This document shows, piece by piece, positions 44,306-56,590 of a DNA stretch of 64,000 nucleotides (its first letter is position 1; every line of letters starts with the position of its first letter). The notes beneath the pieces were generated by a model. That model ran no database searches. It saw only the letters and a program-made list of their open reading frames with translations, and was not told where the DNA came from. The stretch is from the NCBI GenBank assembly GCA_023362775.1, contig JALMGJ010000008.1:18264001-18328000 (forward strand). The letters are read 5' to 3'. Source of the stretch: Charina bottae (lineage: Eukaryota > Chordata > Lepidosauria > Squamata > Charinaidae). The position numbers and the translations under genes are program-made.

Positions 44306-46544
44306 GTTGATCCCTGCTTCCCCCCACTGCAAACACCTCCCGCCCATCTAACACATAAGGAGTTTCCTGTTATGGTCAGTGCCAAGAGTTGCCCTAGGCT
44401 GACAAGCAGCAGAAATAAAGTAAGATAATACATCATCAGTAAAAGAGAAATACTGAATATTATATATCAAATCAATTAAGCCAAATTGCATAGTATTATC
44501 TAGTAGTTGGAAAGGTACTATATAGTACCTTTTCAGGCTGTATAACATTTTCTCTTCATAGTGGATAGAATTAAAGCAGGGCATCTGCATATAACATTTA
44601 ATTATAGCTGTATTGGTCTATGGGAAAAACAAACAAACAAATCCATAGCTGGGTGATACTTTTTTGCCATTCGCTTTACTGTCATGATTTGCCTTCATGG
44701 TAATTGTGCACATTTTTCATTAAGTCACCTTCTGTGAGCAATAGCCTTATTATTTATTCATTGTTTTATTTGCTTATATAATATACAAAATATTTTATAG
44801 ACTTTCTCTCCTAACAACACAACAAGAAAAATAAGAAATTCTAGTCTGTTATCACTCATAAATTTTATCTAGGGCTACCAGATCTAGGCTAAAAATCCAA
44901 ATGACCATTAAATGGAAACAATGAGCTAGTGTTTTCTGTACCTCTTTCCTGGAGGCACGGATCAGATATTTGCAACCAGATCTGCTAGCCCTAATCAAGT
45001 CATATTTGTTTATTTTAGCAAATCTATACAGATTGGCAACAAATCTCAAGAGTTTTAGTCAGAAGGCTTTCCAGGCACAACTACAGCTGTTGGGGTTGAA
45101 ACTGAAACTTTTTGCATACAAAGCATGTGTTCTGGCACTTCCAAGTCTCAAGAGCCATTATCTTTCTTTCAAGTTCTTTAATACTTGCTTGCATTGGATT
45201 CCTCTATAATGCTATTTATTTTGTTATTTTGATGTTTTTTACACATAAATAGCATTTATTTAGGACAGCATGACTTCTAATGATTCAGATTCCCAACTGT
45301 GGCAATGGGCTGAGACAGCTGCCTTCTGTGGATAATGCTCTGCAACAGAGCACAAGAAGGATAACAGCCAGCAGAGAAATAATAAGATTAGTTACCTATA
45401 ATCTTATTTTTCCTAGGAGAGGAAATTAAAAAATAGATTATAATTAATTAATGGAAATTCTACAACTAAATGCAGTTTAGTACGGTTAAAAATATTTCAT
45501 GTTCTCTGCCATAAATGGTATCTCCTATGATAAAGAATATTCCGAAAAGATATTTTTAAAAAAGGTGGTGATACTGAACAATAAACAAACAAATAAAAGC
45601 CTTCCAAGCAAAAAAAGCTTTCAAAAGTTTTAATTAACATGATTTATTTATCACAATAATGCCAATATCATATCAATAATAATCTATCCTAGCTTTCATG
45701 ATACATAAGGATCATAAAAGAATTCTGAATCTCTGCACTGAAGAAGTGATAGGGGATAATTATGGTTTTTTGTTTGTTTGTTTCTTAACTTTTAAAAAAA
45801 TAGGGGCTACCCAAGATGCAGATCTAACTAGAGCTTTGTGTAAACACTGGCAACCCAGAAATGTTAAGGAGGTTTGCTGTCTGAATTGTACACTGAATGT
45901 AATCTTCAGGATATAGCTGTTTTATTTTCAACAATGCCCTGATCTGCTACAAGAGATACATTTGGCTTTTGTCCATGTAGTTAAGAACATACTTCTTCCA
46001 CCATACAGCATACATAGCCGTTTTACTCTTTTGTAATGTTAAAAATTATAGGGGGTGGAAAATGTTGGAGGTGGTCTAAGAACCCCAGGCTGCATGTGAA
46101 GAGTTAGAAAAGATGGAGATTACATGCCATTTACCACAGTATACTTAACAGCTCAATTAATTCTTTGTTCTGTCATCATGTTAAATAATAAGAACAATAT
46201 TTTATCACATTTCCACATTTGATCAGAAATATAAAGTGGTGGTAGTATTCTTTTCATCACTTGTCAAGATAGTATAGACTGTCTTTAGCAAGTGTTTAGG
46301 TGTATTCTATTGTATATGTTTGCACTAATAAATGATTATCCATATTTATATTTATCCTTTAATAAACAAGAAAAGATTTCTGTTTTGTTCCTCCATAGCA
46401 TTAAGAATATCTGCTTATACAACAAAAATGGCTGCTATAGAGTACTAAGAGTTGAGATCAAGATGACAACCCTAACCCTAACCTATAATTCTGGTAAAAA
46501 CCATATGTAACAATGACATCTAATTTCTCTGTCTCCTTTGGCTA
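44306..46544. other. no gene
   Basis: 2.2 kb of AT-rich DNA. It includes a short telomere-like ACCCTAACCCTAACCTA near 46470, too short to call an interstitial telomere. No coding signal. Confidence 0.45.
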
Positions 46545-47174
46545 TACAGGTGGTCCTTGGTTAATGACCACTCGTTCAGTGACTGTTCAAAGTTACAATA
46601 GCACTGAACAAGTGGTACATATCACTGGTCCTTGAAGTTCCAGCTGTCCCAGCACCCCCGCAGTCACATTATTGTGATCTGGGTGCTTGGCAACTGGCTC
46701 ACATGTATGATGGTTGCAGCATCCTATGGTCACGTGACTGCCATTTGCCACCTTCCCTGCTGGCTTCCCAAAAGCAACATCAATGGGGAAGCTGGCAGGG
46801 AAGGTCACAAATCACTCTGGTAAGTCTCCTGAACCCAACAGTAGCCACCCCAAGCCCCACTGCACTTGCCCTGCACCGGTTCCTCCCATACCCTTGGATG
46901 CCCTCCCACACCAGGCAGCAGCCACCCCAAGCCCTGCCAGGCTTGCACCGTGCTGCACTGGCCCCTCATGCACCCAACTGATGTTGTTTGTGGGAAACCA
47001 GCAGGAAGTTGTGAGGAGGTCCTCACTTAATGATCCTTGCTTAATGATGGCAACACGGACTGCCAGGATTGCTGTTGCTAAGCAATTCAGTCACATGACA
47101 TTGTGTTTTATGACCATATAGCTTAGTGACAGAAATTCCAGTCCCAATTACTGTTGTTAAGCAAGGACTACCTG
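46545..47174. mobile_element. mariner/pogo-type MITE, CAGGTAGTC family, copy 2
   Basis: Element 46547-47174 (628 bp) with ends CAGGTGGTCCTTGGTTAATG and AAGCAAGGACTACCTG. TA precedes it; the right flank is TT, probably mutated. It is about 190 bp longer than the 27478 copy. The extra central part (about 46805-47020) is GC-rich and contains a roughly 75-bp duplicated segment (CAGCCACCCCAAGCCC). The open frames there are not protein-like. Confidence 0.7.
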
Positions 47175-48898
47175 TTTAAGATATTTTAATATTTAAAATA
47201 TATAAGCCATTTAATATTTTAATCGAAATGGGCAGTATGAATGCAAGATATTGTGAGGACAAAATTATAGCCTTTGGGATGAACTCGTGGCAAGTGTGCT
47301 ACTCAATTACCCTGGAAAATCAAGTTTCTAAATCATAAAGGGAACCTATACCAGTAGAAAAGTTCTAAAGCATTCTAAGCTAAAAGGTGCCATATCACAA
47401 TGCGGGTGAGGCTACAAATATGTTTCCAATTTGTAGTTATGGTGCCCTTTACTTGATGGACATCATTTCATCAGAATTGTCTGCTAGGAACTGACCAATT
47501 GATTACACTAATTATAATTTATGTACTGATTTTTTTAAAAATCAAAAATTTAAAAAGCTGTTTGAAAAGTGTTTTAAACAATCATAATATTTATATTATT
47601 ATATTATTATATTATATTATATTATATTATATTATATTTATTATATTATTATATTATATTATATTTATATTATATTATTATAAAAGATAAGGTCTTGGAT
47701 CAAACATTAAATTATATTTGTTTGAGATTAGCCCATCAACTGGCTTTGATACACCATGACCACATTTTTGTTGTTTCTTGAAATGGCAAATAATTTGAAA
47801 AGTAGGGTGAAGCACCACAAATGAAGTTAACAGGCCTTTAGTTTGAATTTAGAAAGTGTTAGGTATTTAATTTTAAAAGATCCAATTTTAAAAGGGTGGT
47901 GAAGCTTGTTCTCAGAAAATAGAACAGAGTATTCTTTATATTGCTAAAAGGCATACAATGCATGTATTCTTTACTTGTACAATTATAGCTGGTGATTTAA
48001 TTACATGGGAACTACTATATATTTACAGAGAAAATACATGTATATTTCTGTTCTCTAAATCATAGTTCAGATTCTAGCCTACACTAATTATCATTAGAGC
48101 TTTTTATTTTCAGTCACAAACAAAAGTATTATACCAGAACAAATCATTGTGGAAAAGAAGTTTGGCTACTTAGTTTGGCTATTTCTTGTGTCTCTTCCAT
48201 GAACGCCAGTATAATATTATTGTTGTAAAGAAGAAAACATTTAAGGCTTATATTATAGACCGTGAAAACTGTAAGTCAACTACATGGAGAAAAGTGGAAA
48301 TGTTAACTTATAGTAAGCCAGCTGGATCCATAACTCAGTGTTATATGCCAGATCCTCTTTCTCTTCCAATACCACATAATGGAGGATGATAATCTTCTTG
48401 TAAGTGGACCTGGCATATAATAGAACCAACCTGAGTCCAAAGTTCAGAGTGATTCAGTACCCAGAACCTCAAGCTGAAATAAAACCAGGCTGCATAAGGC
48501 CTTATCTTTAGAAACTTCAAAGGCAATAAAAAAGAGGGAAACAAAGGAAAAGGTGGTTAGATGTTAAAAAAAAACCAGCATTTGATTGTCAGACAAGGAA
48601 TTAGAAAAAAATTATGGGAAATTAATATTGTATATGGTAACTGTGGGAAGATTATTGTATGCAGAAAGTTGGAAAAGCAATGAAATACCTATAGTGGAAT
48701 ATTGGATTATAAAATTAACTGAACTTGCAGAAATGGCAAAGCTGACCAGCTTGGTCAGAGAAAAAAAATTATAAAGACTTTTTTTTAAAGACTGGAAACC
48801 TTATATGGACTTTTTGTTGAAAGAAGAAAAGATTGATTTGATGGTTTGGGGATTAAAGAGGGACAAGAGGATGGTAAAAAGATTAAGATGATAATCAC
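47175..48898. other. no gene; one AT pentanucleotide array
   Basis: AT-rich DNA with a (TATTA)n/(ATT)n array at 47587-47681. No coding signal. Confidence 0.5.
47587..47681. repeat. (TATTA)n array
   Basis: About 95 bp of TATTA units with ATT variants. This is the complement-type of the 26897 array. Confidence 0.9.
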
Positions 48899-49307
48899 TC
48901 AATAGATAGGCTGACCATACGTCCCGTTTTGAATGGGACAGTCCCGTTTTTTTTAGCATTTTTCAACCGTCCCATCGTTTTGATAAAAATCTCAATTTTG
49001 TCCCGTTTTTTAAACCCAGCGGGAATGGCGCGGAAGGAGGATCCAAGCCGGAGCTGCTGATTGGAGGCAGCCCAGAAGAGGAAGCCCTCTCGGCTATCAG
49101 CGCACGGCAAAGGAAGGCGGGGTTTGCAGGTGGGAGCCAATTGCACGGACTGGGGTGGGGTTTGCAGGTGGGAGCCAGTCGCGGGGACCGGGGACGGGGA
49201 CCCCTGTCTTTTTCATGAATATGGAATATTACATAAGACCCCATCCCGTTTTGCCATCCCAATGTCCCGTTTTTGTCTCAAGGATATATGGTCAGCCTAT
49301 CAATAGA
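48899..49307. mobile_element. hAT MITE, Blackjack-like ends, with 8-bp TSD
   Basis: Element 48907-49299 with inverted ends TAGGCTGACCATA and ATATGGTCAGCCTA and perfect 8-bp TSD TCAATAGA (48899-48906 and 49300-49307). Subterminal CGTCCCGTTTTGAATGGGAC repeats recur inside both ends in the manner of the TAGGGTGACCATAT...GTCCC ends of hAT-Blackjack MITEs. The GC-rich interior carries a tandem GGGTTTGCAGGTGGGAGCCA (about 49117 and 49155). No transposase. Confidence 0.85.
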
Positions 49308-49345
49308 AAGAAGGGCAGAATGCATAATTGTATGTTTTCTTTGAT

Positions 49346-49393
49346 AGATGATGGATGGATGGATGGATGGATGGATGGATGGATGGATGGATG

Positions 49394-49439
<46 letters not shown>
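49346..49439. repeat. (ATGG)n then (ATAG)n compound microsatellite
   Basis: About eleven GATG-type units followed by about twelve GATA units. The same two arrays in opposite orientation lie at 53766-53873. Confidence 0.95.
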
Positions 49440-50902
49440 AATTGACAGACTGACTTGGTAAAATTATGTCCATTGAAGCACTGGAAATGATTGAGTGACT
49501 AAACAAAAAAAACATGTGGTTGATTTCCATACTTTATTGTCAGGTAAGTATAACCATTGTCATACTCTGTTAGATGGAAAGGAGAGGTGAGGCTAGATGT
49601 CATCTACATGTTGGTGCCTGCTTAACTTAACTTCCTAGATTATCTCTATCAATGTTTTGGGTCTATTTTAAATAGCATGGGAGATAAAACTAAGCCTTCA
49701 TTTGCTACTGGAACTCAAAGAGCCTGGAGCTATAATTCTCCAGCACCAGTCTCTGGAAACAAGCAGTCAAGCAGAAACAGAGCTACTGTAAAACAATTTC
49801 CCAACTGCTCAACTCAAATAGTCAGTTTCATACATGAATGATGATATCACTTAAAGGTCCATAATGATCTACATAATTGCATTCCACAGTCTTTCTCACA
49901 TACACCAAAGATTTACCCATAGAATGATTAAGGCTGTCTTTGTTCCAGAGCCACTCATGAAGCTGTAGTAATATGAAACTAGAAAATTGCTCCAGGTAAT
50001 ATAGCAGCACTAATTCTGCAGGATCACCTTTTCTATATAATAGAAACCTGACTGACCTGCATGCTGACAAAATATTTTGAATATAACCTGCCAAGAATCT
50101 CTGTTGATTGTGGCAGGATATAAATACAATATAGCAATCAATCTTTGGAATTAAAGTCACGGCAGAACCAGATGCAGGTGACTTTGCTTTTAAAGTACTT
50201 CACAAATTTATCATTGCAAGCTGTTCAAGCTGTTCTTTTGTCATGTTTAGAATGTAACAGCTCCTTTATTACTTGAAATAGTTTTGTTGGATGACATTAT
50301 GAAGTTGTGATGGAGGTGAAAAAACTTCCATTTGCCACCCTCACTGACAAAGAGTAGATTCAATAAATTAGCCTTCACCTGTGTCTGATCAGATTAAATA
50401 TGAGTCTTTCTCTTTTTTTATTCCAGCCTTTGCTATACTTGCCTTATTGTTCTTAGCTCCAAACAATACCACTACAGCCCTCCACCATATCCTATAATTG
50501 CAATTCTTTTCTTATGTTGCCATGAATCAACTTTAATTGAATGAGCCAAATTCTTGTATTTTGGGAAAATATTACAAAATTTGGTTCTTTTTCAAACTAC
50601 GGTTAACTTTGTAAGTCTTTCTCCTTATAGCTTACAGCTTTCAGAAGTGGCAGTCTGATCTACATACATTATTTGAACTGTAATTATTATATACAGTAAC
50701 TATAGATAAAGTCACGATCTACATACTGTAAATCCTGGATATGACAGAGTCACCTGCAGTGGAGTTTTGTGTGGGAATATTCACATTTTATTTCTCCTGG
50801 TATCTAGTAACTGTATTTATTTCAACTGTAAATATTATTTATACTTATTGTTGGGGTTCTTTTAATATTTATTCCCCCAATTCCTTTCTAATAGCATAGT
50901 AG
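49440..50902. other. no recognised feature
   Basis: 1.46 kb of AT-rich DNA between a microsatellite and a SINE. No coding frame or element boundary is recognised. Confidence 0.45.
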
Positions 50903-51150
50903 AGAGCCAGTTTGGTCTACTGGTTAAGGCAACGGGCTAGAAACCAGGAGACTGAGAATTCTAGTCCCACCTTAGGCATGAAAGCCAGCTGGGTGACCTT
51001 GGGCCAGTCCCTCTCTCTCATCCCAACTCACCTTACAGGGTTGTTGTTGTGGGGAAAATAGGAGGAGGAAGGAGTATTAGGTATGTTCGCCGCCTTGAGT
51101 TATTTATAAAAATAATAAAGGCGGGATAGAAAATAAATAAATAAATAAAT
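50903..51150 (+). mobile_element. tRNA-derived SINE, full length
   Basis: AGAGCCAGTTTGGTCTACTG head, GAATTCTAGTCCC B-box-like, body GTGACCTTGGGCCAGTCCCT, and tail AATAATAAAGGCGGGATAGA plus (AAAT)n. Same family as 25685 and 30331. A short ATAGTA at both flanks may be a residual TSD. Confidence 0.85.
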
Positions 51151-52886
51151 AGTAAAGATCATGAACATTTAACAGCACATTTAACAAAGTAAATTAAATG
51201 AGTAAAACAAAACCAGATGTTATATCAGTTGAAATTAGTGACAAAACATAGACTAAAGTCAGAAATTGTTGACTGAGTGTTGAAAAAAGTAACCCCTGAA
51301 TACTTGCAGCTCCTTTGGAACAATAACATATCCTGCACTCCAATTATGGAAGAGAATTCACTGTTGAAACTATTTACTCCTTGAATACTCCCCTCCCCTC
51401 CAAAAGGTTCCTCTAGAGGTTGGTTTAAATGTTACATTCATCAATTGTAAAACTTGATCTGAACGTTTTGAGGCCTATCCAGGATGGGTTTCAACCACTT
51501 ATGAGTCATACTTGCAAGAGCAAGTATGATGCATTCTTACAATATTTCAATCTTGCTATGCCAAAGCATCTGTTCTAGATTTTACATGTGTGTGTTTGTG
51601 TGTGTGTGTGTGTATTAGAAAAATATTTTGCTACATATTCCAGTCCCTCAGAATAGGTCTGGACAAAAAAATGAATGCAAGTGAAAATGTCTGTAATATT
51701 TGCTGAAGCAATCAAGGGAATGCACTTATTTATTTAGATAAGGCATTAGAACATAAAGGAAAATGGTATCCCATCTCTGCCTTATCATCATCACTCTTGC
51801 CAGAAACCTGGTTGGACTAACTTATTGAAATTATATATACCTAAAATATTCTACATTTGAAGTAGGCTCCCTGAGGAGGTAATTAGGAATGCATTTTTGG
51901 AGAAAATGATAATGAAAAAAAAATCATGCCGTAAGCATGCAATCACTATTTCCTATAGTTGCTTGTCAAGAATATGAATGACAATATGTGTTGAAAAGAT
52001 ACAGGTTCTTCTTTGGAGTTAAGCACTTTCATACATGCTGTTTCAAATTATTATTTCATTGGTAGACATAATTTCTAAGAAGAAAGGTGCCAAGACTGAG
52101 ACCTTACTAGATTCCATAATAACAATGTCTGCCCCAAATGTCTGACAGGCTGTGTTTAATTAACAGTAATAGGAATATACTTTCAACATGCTTAGGATTT
52201 CTTTTTATTAATGTTCTATAGGTCAGAAATTTTGTATATATGTATTTAAAACAAGTCTTTAGGCTGAGGTTATAAACAAGCTGGAGTATACACCAACTAC
52301 AAGATTTGTTTGGACACCATTTCAGTTATTTCAAAAACACTTCATTCACCTCAGACCAATTCAGAGGGCCTCCAGTTTGATTCAAGAACTAAATCAAATC
52401 TTAGGGAAGAAATCCAAATCTATGTGCATCATGTGGAAATGAACAAATGGCTACAACAGTTTTGTTGTGTGTGTGGGGGGGGGAGTAATTCATTTCCCAT
52501 CTCAATTCCCTATGTAGGTTTTTTTTTAATATACAAGTGGCATAAGTCATAGGTATGTTCCCAATTAAGCAAAACGTCAGGGTACAACAGAGAGTTACAG
52601 GGTTATGGTGAGTGAAAAGCAGTTTAAGTTATTTGTTGACATATGTGTTTATTTGTGGCTCAGCTGGCACTGAAGTCATGGAAAGTGTAATAGAATATGA
52701 GTGAAGATTGGATGTGGAACATACAGTAACTTAAATGATTGAATGCATCTTGCACAACCCCATACCCATGAATAGAGGCCTACAATAAAGTCTAATATAA
52801 GGAGTAGTCTATTTGTGATTTTAGGATGCTGGGCAATTGGTGGCTTTAGGCTCACATATAGCCCTTGTCTTAAGGGTATGTGGTCC
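51151..52886. other. no gene; one short (TG)n tract
   Basis: AT-rich DNA with (TG)n at about 51590-51614. No element is recognised. Confidence 0.45.
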
Positions 52887-52960
52887 TTATTTATTTATTT
52901 ATTTATTTTATTTATTTACTTAATTTATCCCTGCCCATCTCCCCGAATAGGGGACTCTTT
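52887..52960 (-). repeat. L2-type 3' tail remnant
   Basis: (TTTA)n then ATCCCTGCCCATCTCCCC and AGGGGACTCT, the complement of an L2 or L2-tailed SINE 3' end. Confidence 0.6.
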
Positions 52961-53765
52961 CCTTCTTATGTGGCCCTCAGCCTAATTTCAAAAGCACTCT
53001 GTAAGAGTTCACTTATGACATCTAGTAAGAACTACCTTTTTTGGAAAGAGAGAAAAAAAGTGTAAAATATAGGGGGTGGGAGGTACAGTATGTCAGAGAA
53101 CTGATGTCCCAACTCACATTTGGCTCTAGCCCTACACACTCCTTGCTTCAGCACCGGCTACCATTAGGCATCTAAGAGTTTACCATGAGAGAATATGCTT
53201 CTAAGAAAATATTGCCCACTCCCACCATATATAGATATGCACAAAGCCAAGAGAGCCTGTACATACTACCAATGTCTTAATCCAGCTATCTAGAAATCAG
53301 AAGTGACCAAGCGCATAAATACTATCCATATGTATATCCCTGTTTTCTGAAGTGGCACTTTACTCACTTTACTCACTAAAAATGGATCAAGTTGTGTGGG
53401 GATAATGAATATTCTAATTATTTAAATTGAACATGAGCACATTGCAAGCTCTTTCCATATGATGAACACTTGCTTTATTACAGTTCTATAACTTATGTGT
53501 CAAAACCGCCAGGATTCTTAATAGTCCCACAGCAATAACAATATTAATTCATTAACCAATTTTCCTCTCATCAGCTTTGGTTTCTGATTAGTGAAAGTCG
53601 TTAAATAAATCGGAATTGTTCTGTTCAGTGGACTTTGGCTCAGTCTAGTGTGAAATATTAGAAAAATATTTGTGGGTCTATTGTCATGAGAAATAAATAA
53701 GCAACACAAGCTATGAATTGTAAATGGCACACTGAAGTAAGGGAAGGACAGACTGCTTTATGTTT

Positions 53766-53815
<50 letters not shown>

Positions 53816-54140
53816 ATCATCTCCATCCATCCATCCATCCATCCATCCATCCATCCATCCATCCATCCATCCATTCTTGTATCCACTTTTCCCTAACAGC
53901 TATTTGTTTCTACTTTTTTTCTGATTTGTTTCATATTAGTATGAATCATTTTCCAAAATTGCTGAGCCTTACAGCATTGCCACCAAATATAAAACAAGTT
54001 ACTGTACCTGACTTGTTCATTACATTTCCAACAATTTTTTTTGAAAATGAATTGCTCATTTTAACAATCAACACTGAACTTATATACCTATGATAAAACA
54101 TCTTATAACAATTTCACCCATGAATAATATTTGGAGTAAA
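52961..54140. other. no gene; contains an array
   Basis: AT-rich DNA around the 53766-53873 compound microsatellite. The 126-codon frame over it is repeat-driven. Confidence 0.45.
53766..53873. repeat. (TATC)n then (ATCC)n compound microsatellite
   Basis: About twelve TATC units, a short CATCATCTC break, then about thirteen CATC-type units. Reverse complement order is GGAT-type then GATA, the same as at 49346, so the two arrays are inverted copies 4.4 kb apart. Confidence 0.95.
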
Positions 54141-54209
54141 TTTATTTATTTATTTATAGTGCTATTTATATCCCGCCTATCCCCTCCCTAACGGAGGACT
54201 TTAGGCAGC

Positions 54210-54254
<45 letters not shown>

Positions 54255-54425
54255 CATTTTTACCATTATACAATGTCACCAACTATAGAGTGTAATTAAC
54301 CCGCACACCAGGAGAGGGGGTAAGGGAACCGGCTCTTCTAAGGCTCTGGACTACAATTCCCAGGATGCCTTGAGCCAGCTGCTGATGTCCTGTTGATGTC
54401 ACTTCTGGGTCTGTCCTCACTCTCA
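54141..54425 (-). mobile_element. 5'-truncated SINE (20.3-kb family) with internal microsatellite
   Basis: Reverse of the 3' part of the SINE at 20311. Shared segments, read on the minus strand: GGGAATTGTAGTCC, GAGCCGGTTCCCTTACCCCC, then GTCCTCCGTTAGGGAGGGGA and the ATAAAT tail at 54141. A (CATA)n run of about ten units (54211-54252) occupies the spot where the 20.3-kb copy has only ATGTATGTA, so the array grew inside the SINE. Confidence 0.75.
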
Positions 54426-55212
54426 CAAATTTAATCTTCTTCCATTGAAATTCCCATTGCTGCATCTCTACTACTGCATCTGTTTAATCATACAATCTTT
54501 AATTGTTTGGATTCTGACTCATAATTCAACATCAGTCTATAAATATGGCCCAACAAGTGTTCTGAGTTGTGTGTTACAAGATTGTTTATGCCAATCACTT
54601 AGTACCTTGTTTTCAGGTACTGGAAATAGATATTTGGTAAAGAAAATTAAGTCTTGATAAAATATTCATTTTGACAGGTGCAGTTTTCACCGTAGCTTTT
54701 TGGGAGCCCTGATTTTTCACACAGGGGCTATTCTTGAATTTGAGAAACTTTCTCTCAAAGAAAAAAAATTGCCTCAGGCCTGTAAGTTTCTTATCTACCC
54801 AAAACCTTTCAACCAAGCCTGCTGCTAACTCTGTAATCAACAGGAGTCTCTAATGGGCATCCCCCTGCCCTGATCCAGTAAGACTCCTAATCAACTTCTA
54901 GTTATGAACAAAGAGGTTTACTTTATTACCTGCATTGAACTAAGTTAAAGAACAGTTTCATATCATTACTTGCATTAAAACAGTAACCATACAAATCTAC
55001 AACCAAATTTATAGGGCTACAGGAATAATTTTACACAGCAAACAATTGAACTCAATGGACTGTAATCTTGGTGTCCAGAAGTTTGCTCAGCATTTTGTAA
55101 TTATCCCAACTGTTTCCTTAAGGGATAAACATATTTTAAGCAACTCAGTCTATACATAAAGATGTAGTTCTTTCTTGAATTCAATGTGAATCCTACCATT
55201 AACTTTTGGAGA
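54426..55212. other. no recognised feature
   Basis: AT-rich DNA between a SINE and a probable solo LTR. No element boundary or coding frame is recognised. Confidence 0.4.
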
Positions 55213-55563
55213 TACATGTCAGCCTGGCACAGAGAGAGTCAAGAAGGGAGGGGGACTGCATTCCATGAGCCGGGCCAGACAGCAGACGCCTGTTTTGCAC
55301 TTCACCAAGGTTGTCCACCTGCAAGGATGTGGAGGGGGCTCAAACGGAGTGGGAAAGAGATGGACATTGACATCATTGGGTACAAGGGGCTGGCACAAGG
55401 GGGGGGGAGTAAAATTCAATCTTTTAGCGGGAAACATCATTCGGGTCTTTGAGAATGCTTGATTTACATGTAACCTAAATAAAGCTTATTCTGCAATTCA
55501 AATGAACTGCATGGAGAAGCGTTTATTGGGGCATTGAACTCAGGGTCATCACAAGTTCATACA
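55213..55563 (+). mobile_element. Probable solo LTR
   Basis: Segment 55217-55559 (343 bp) starts TGTCAGCCTGGC and ends AAGTTCA (TG...CA), flanked by TACA on both sides (55213-55216 and 55560-55563), a 4-bp TSD as in many Ty3/gypsy-type elements. A GC-rich 5' part is followed by AATAAA at 55478-55483 and about 75 bp of U5-like sequence. No internal retroviral genes adjoin it, so it would be a solo LTR left by recombination. The evidence is structural only. Confidence 0.5.
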
Positions 55564-56590
55564 CAGCACAGTCCGTTTCTTCCAGCCTCCCAGGGATGGA
55601 TGCTCAATCATACCTGCCTTCCAAAAAAAAGTCTCACTTCTGTCAACATGCATTCTCTTGGACCTCATTTTTGCTGTCCCTAATCCAAATCCAGGTCTAT
55701 TGTTCATTGGCTTTTCAGCTCTGTCAGTCCAAATACACTCCCCCTTGCTCTCTTGACCTCATTCCTCTCCAGTCAAGATATTCTGAGGCTTATATATATA
55801 TATATATTGGTGCTGAAATGCTTTTATATTTATGCACCCAATACATAGGAAATAATTGTATTTTGCCCAGATCATATACAACTCATACTTTTAAAAATGC
55901 TACATTGAATTCAAATGCAACCTTTGAAGTGTTACATGTATTAAGGAAGCAAGGTCTGCTAAAACATTTCCACACCCAGTGATTCAAATAAATAACCATG
56001 ATTTGACTTTATAAGAATTAATCAATTTCCATTACATATCACCAGCTCCTTCGTTTCATATTCACCTTGTATCTTCTTTTCTAATTTATCAGAGAAATGT
56101 ACAATTCAAAACTCATTCCATTTACATCATTTTATGTTGACACTGCAATTTTGCCAGAAACAGTCCTGCCTTAATCCTACAGAGTATGAGCCTGCTTTCA
56201 ATATGCCCTGTAGCTGTAGGGGAAATATTCTTCAATTACATAGGCCTGGATGGTGGTGTTGGCAGAAATTCAGAACAGCTGCAAAAAATACTAATTTAAA
56301 TGAAGATATTGCTTAGTGAGCTCTCCTTGTCTTAAGCAAGGAAACACATAATCCATGAGCTTTTTTTAAATGAGACTTTGATTAGCATAATCTAGTTTAA
56401 TAACAAGCACTTTTTTAACTTTTAGAATTTACTGTAGATTTTACAGTATAACTTTCTGCAGTCCTCCAATCAAGGAAGTGAACAGTTCATTCAAAGTTAG
56501 TTTACTTCAAGGATTAATCGAAGAGAATATTTGTAGCTCATATATAGTATATAGCCATGGTATATAAACAGAGAGCAAGTCCCACCCCCT
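55564..56590. other. no recognised feature
   Basis: AT-rich DNA with a short (TA)n at about 55788-55807. Confidence 0.4.

Noticed and set aside
44295..44436. N-terminal part of the 160-codon minus frame as PLE protein
   Set aside because: It lies beyond the TSD of the PLE fragment, so it is flanking DNA that happens to be open.
46468..46486. Telomere-like CCCTAACCCTAA
   Set aside because: Just over two units; too short to be an interstitial telomere.
51505..51530. CATACTTGC/GCAAGTATG hairpin
   Set aside because: Nine-base arms in AT-rich DNA are expected by chance at this scale.
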